Of a stretch of DNA of 20,510 nucleotides, positions 19,923 to 20,510 are shown piece after piece. Location of the stretch: assembly GCA_036172265.1 (NCBI GenBank), contig JASFBA010000070.1:1-20510 (forward strand). Reading direction: 5' to 3'. The number at the start of each line of letters is the position of its first letter. The stretch's first letter is position 1. The position numbers and the translations under genes were made by a program. The notes beneath the pieces were generated by a model that made no database searches, had not been told where the DNA came from, and saw only the letters and a list, made by a program, of their open reading frames with translations. Origin of the DNA: JASFBA01 sp036172265. GTDB taxonomy: Bacteria; Chloroflexota; Chloroflexia; DTKN01.

Positions 19923-20510
19923 ATGCGACGCCTTGTCGTCTTCCTGCTTGTTCTAGTGCTGGCCTTCCCCCTGGCGGCCCTGGCCCAGGGGCCTGGGGAA
20001 GGCCCAGGGATGCCCCCGGAGCGCCTGCTCCGAGAAGAGGGACGCCTTCCGGAGGCATGGGAACGAGCCGCCCCGGAAGCCGGGGAAACCGAGGCGGCCG
20101 GGACAGACGCCCTTCTCTGGCATATCGAGCGGGTAGATGCCCCGAAGACCTTCTCCTGGATGGGTCCACGTAGCCTGGCGCTGGATAGTTCCGGCCACCC
20201 CCACATCGCCTACGGGCAGGACCACCTCTACTACGCCTGGCATGACGGCACGACCTGGCATCTGGAGACGGTGGATGCTTCCGGGGGGGTGGGCCGGAAC
20301 TATCCAGCGCCAGGCTATGTGGACCCATATCGGAGAAGGTCTTCGGGGCATCTACCCGCTCGATATGCCAGAGAAGGGCGTCTGTCCCGGCCGCCTCGGT
20401 TTCCCCGGCTTTCGGAGCGGCTCGTTCCCATGCCTCCGGAAGGCGTCCCTCTTCTCGGAGCAGGCGCTCCGGGGGCATCCCTGGGCCTTCCCCAGGCCCC
20501 TGGGCCAGGG
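19923..20510 (+). CDS. Exported repeat protein, 3' partial; sequence after about 20290 unreliable
   Basis: ATG at 19923 with AGGAGGAGG upstream. Signal peptide: MRRLVVFLLVLVLAFPLAAL then AQG, cleavage likely after ALA. The mature start is Gly/Pro/Glu-rich (GPGEGPGMPPERLLREEGRL). A repeat-like segment follows: SLALDSSGHPHIAYGQDHLY, YAWHDGTTWHLETVDASGG. This SLALDSSGxPHIxY / DGxxWxxETVD pattern is the beta-propeller-like repeat of large exported Chloroflexota proteins (from memory), so only the first repeat is present. From about 20290 the frame enters the reverse copy of the gene's own start (RNYPAPGYVDPYRRRS...) and is no longer credible coding sequence. The frame stays open to the window end by chance or artefact. 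The role of these repeats is unknown; the protein is probably secreted or surface-attached. Confidence 0.8.
   Translation, partial: MRRLVVFLLVLVLAFPLAALAQGPGEGPGMPPERLLREEGRLPEAWERAAPEAGETEAAGTDALLWHIERVDAPKTFSWMGPRSLALDSSGHPHIAYGQDHLYYAWHDGTTWHLETVDASGGVGRNYPAPGYVDPYRRRSSGHLPARYAREGRLSRPPRFPRLSERLVPMPPEGVPLLGAGAPGASLGLPQAPGPG
19978..20510. repeat. Terminal inverted repeat, 219-bp arms at 97% identity (probable fold-back chimera)
   Basis: Bases 19978-20196 are matched in reverse complement by 20292-20510 with no gap. There are six differences: forward positions 20072, 20076, 20157-20159 and 20170. Symmetry ends sharply at 20197/20291, leaving a 95-bp centre. The right arm holds the coding region for the protein start, on the - strand, and loses the frame exactly at the junction. 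This is the shape of a chimeric contig end. Confidence 0.93.

Overview
The window is a high-GC bacterial segment that most resembles a member of Chloroflexota, probably Anaerolineae or a relative. This is an inference from several signs: many class III cyclases/PAS, Pro/Thr-rich TPTPSPSP linkers, the SLALDSSGHPHIAY-type exported repeat protein, a PATAN (DUF4388) protein beside a small GTPase, and abundant short palindromic intergenic repeats with a TACGGAA heptamer array. No phage, transposase, rRNA or CRISPR array is visible. The window behaves like a complete metagenomic or single-cell contig. It begins in a poly-G run and ends in a near-perfect 219-bp inverted repeat, so sequence at both ends should be treated with caution.

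Left part (1-7764, mostly + strand). A 5'-truncated HdrA-like iron-sulfur protein ends with an MvhD-like domain and overlaps an HdrD-like (HdrC-HdrB) protein; together they look like a compact heterodisulfide-reductase-type electron transfer module. A tRNA-Pro(GGG) with a textbook promoter follows, then an ANTAR response regulator and a membrane-anchored coiled-coil protein. A small conserved hypothetical gene on the - strand has a perfect consensus promoter. Divergent from it is a molybdenum-enzyme maturation pair: a YqeC-MocA fusion, overlapped by yqeB. A single-domain response regulator, a heptamer repeat array and a coiled-coil/zinc-ribbon protein complete this part.

Middle (7986-14422). 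A membrane PAS-adenylate cyclase of the Lys/Thr (class IIIb) type and a TIGR03960-like radical SAM protein lie on the + strand. They meet, with a 1-bp gap, a - strand operon purA - SpoIIE/PP2C-type phosphatase - RCK (TrkA-N) membrane protein whose pore region lacks a K+ selectivity filter.

Right part (14617-20510, mostly - strand). A DUF4388/PATAN protein and a Ras-like GTPase with an MglA-like altered switch motif are followed by an ECF sigma factor preceded by a GGAAC-N16-CGTA autoregulatory-type promoter. Next come an overlapping zinc-finger anti-sigma factor, a bactofilin-like beta-helix membrane protein, a DUF4870 membrane protein and nrdR. The last 1.1 kb is mainly repeat-rich intergenic DNA, then the signal-peptide start of an exported repeat protein that runs into the terminal inverted repeat.

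Several small dispersed repeat families recur at both ends of the window: CTGACATCCGCTYAT inverted pairs, GTAGGTCGGAT hairpins, GGGTGGGCAAAGGCA palindromes and a CGGGCGAAARTTGC block.
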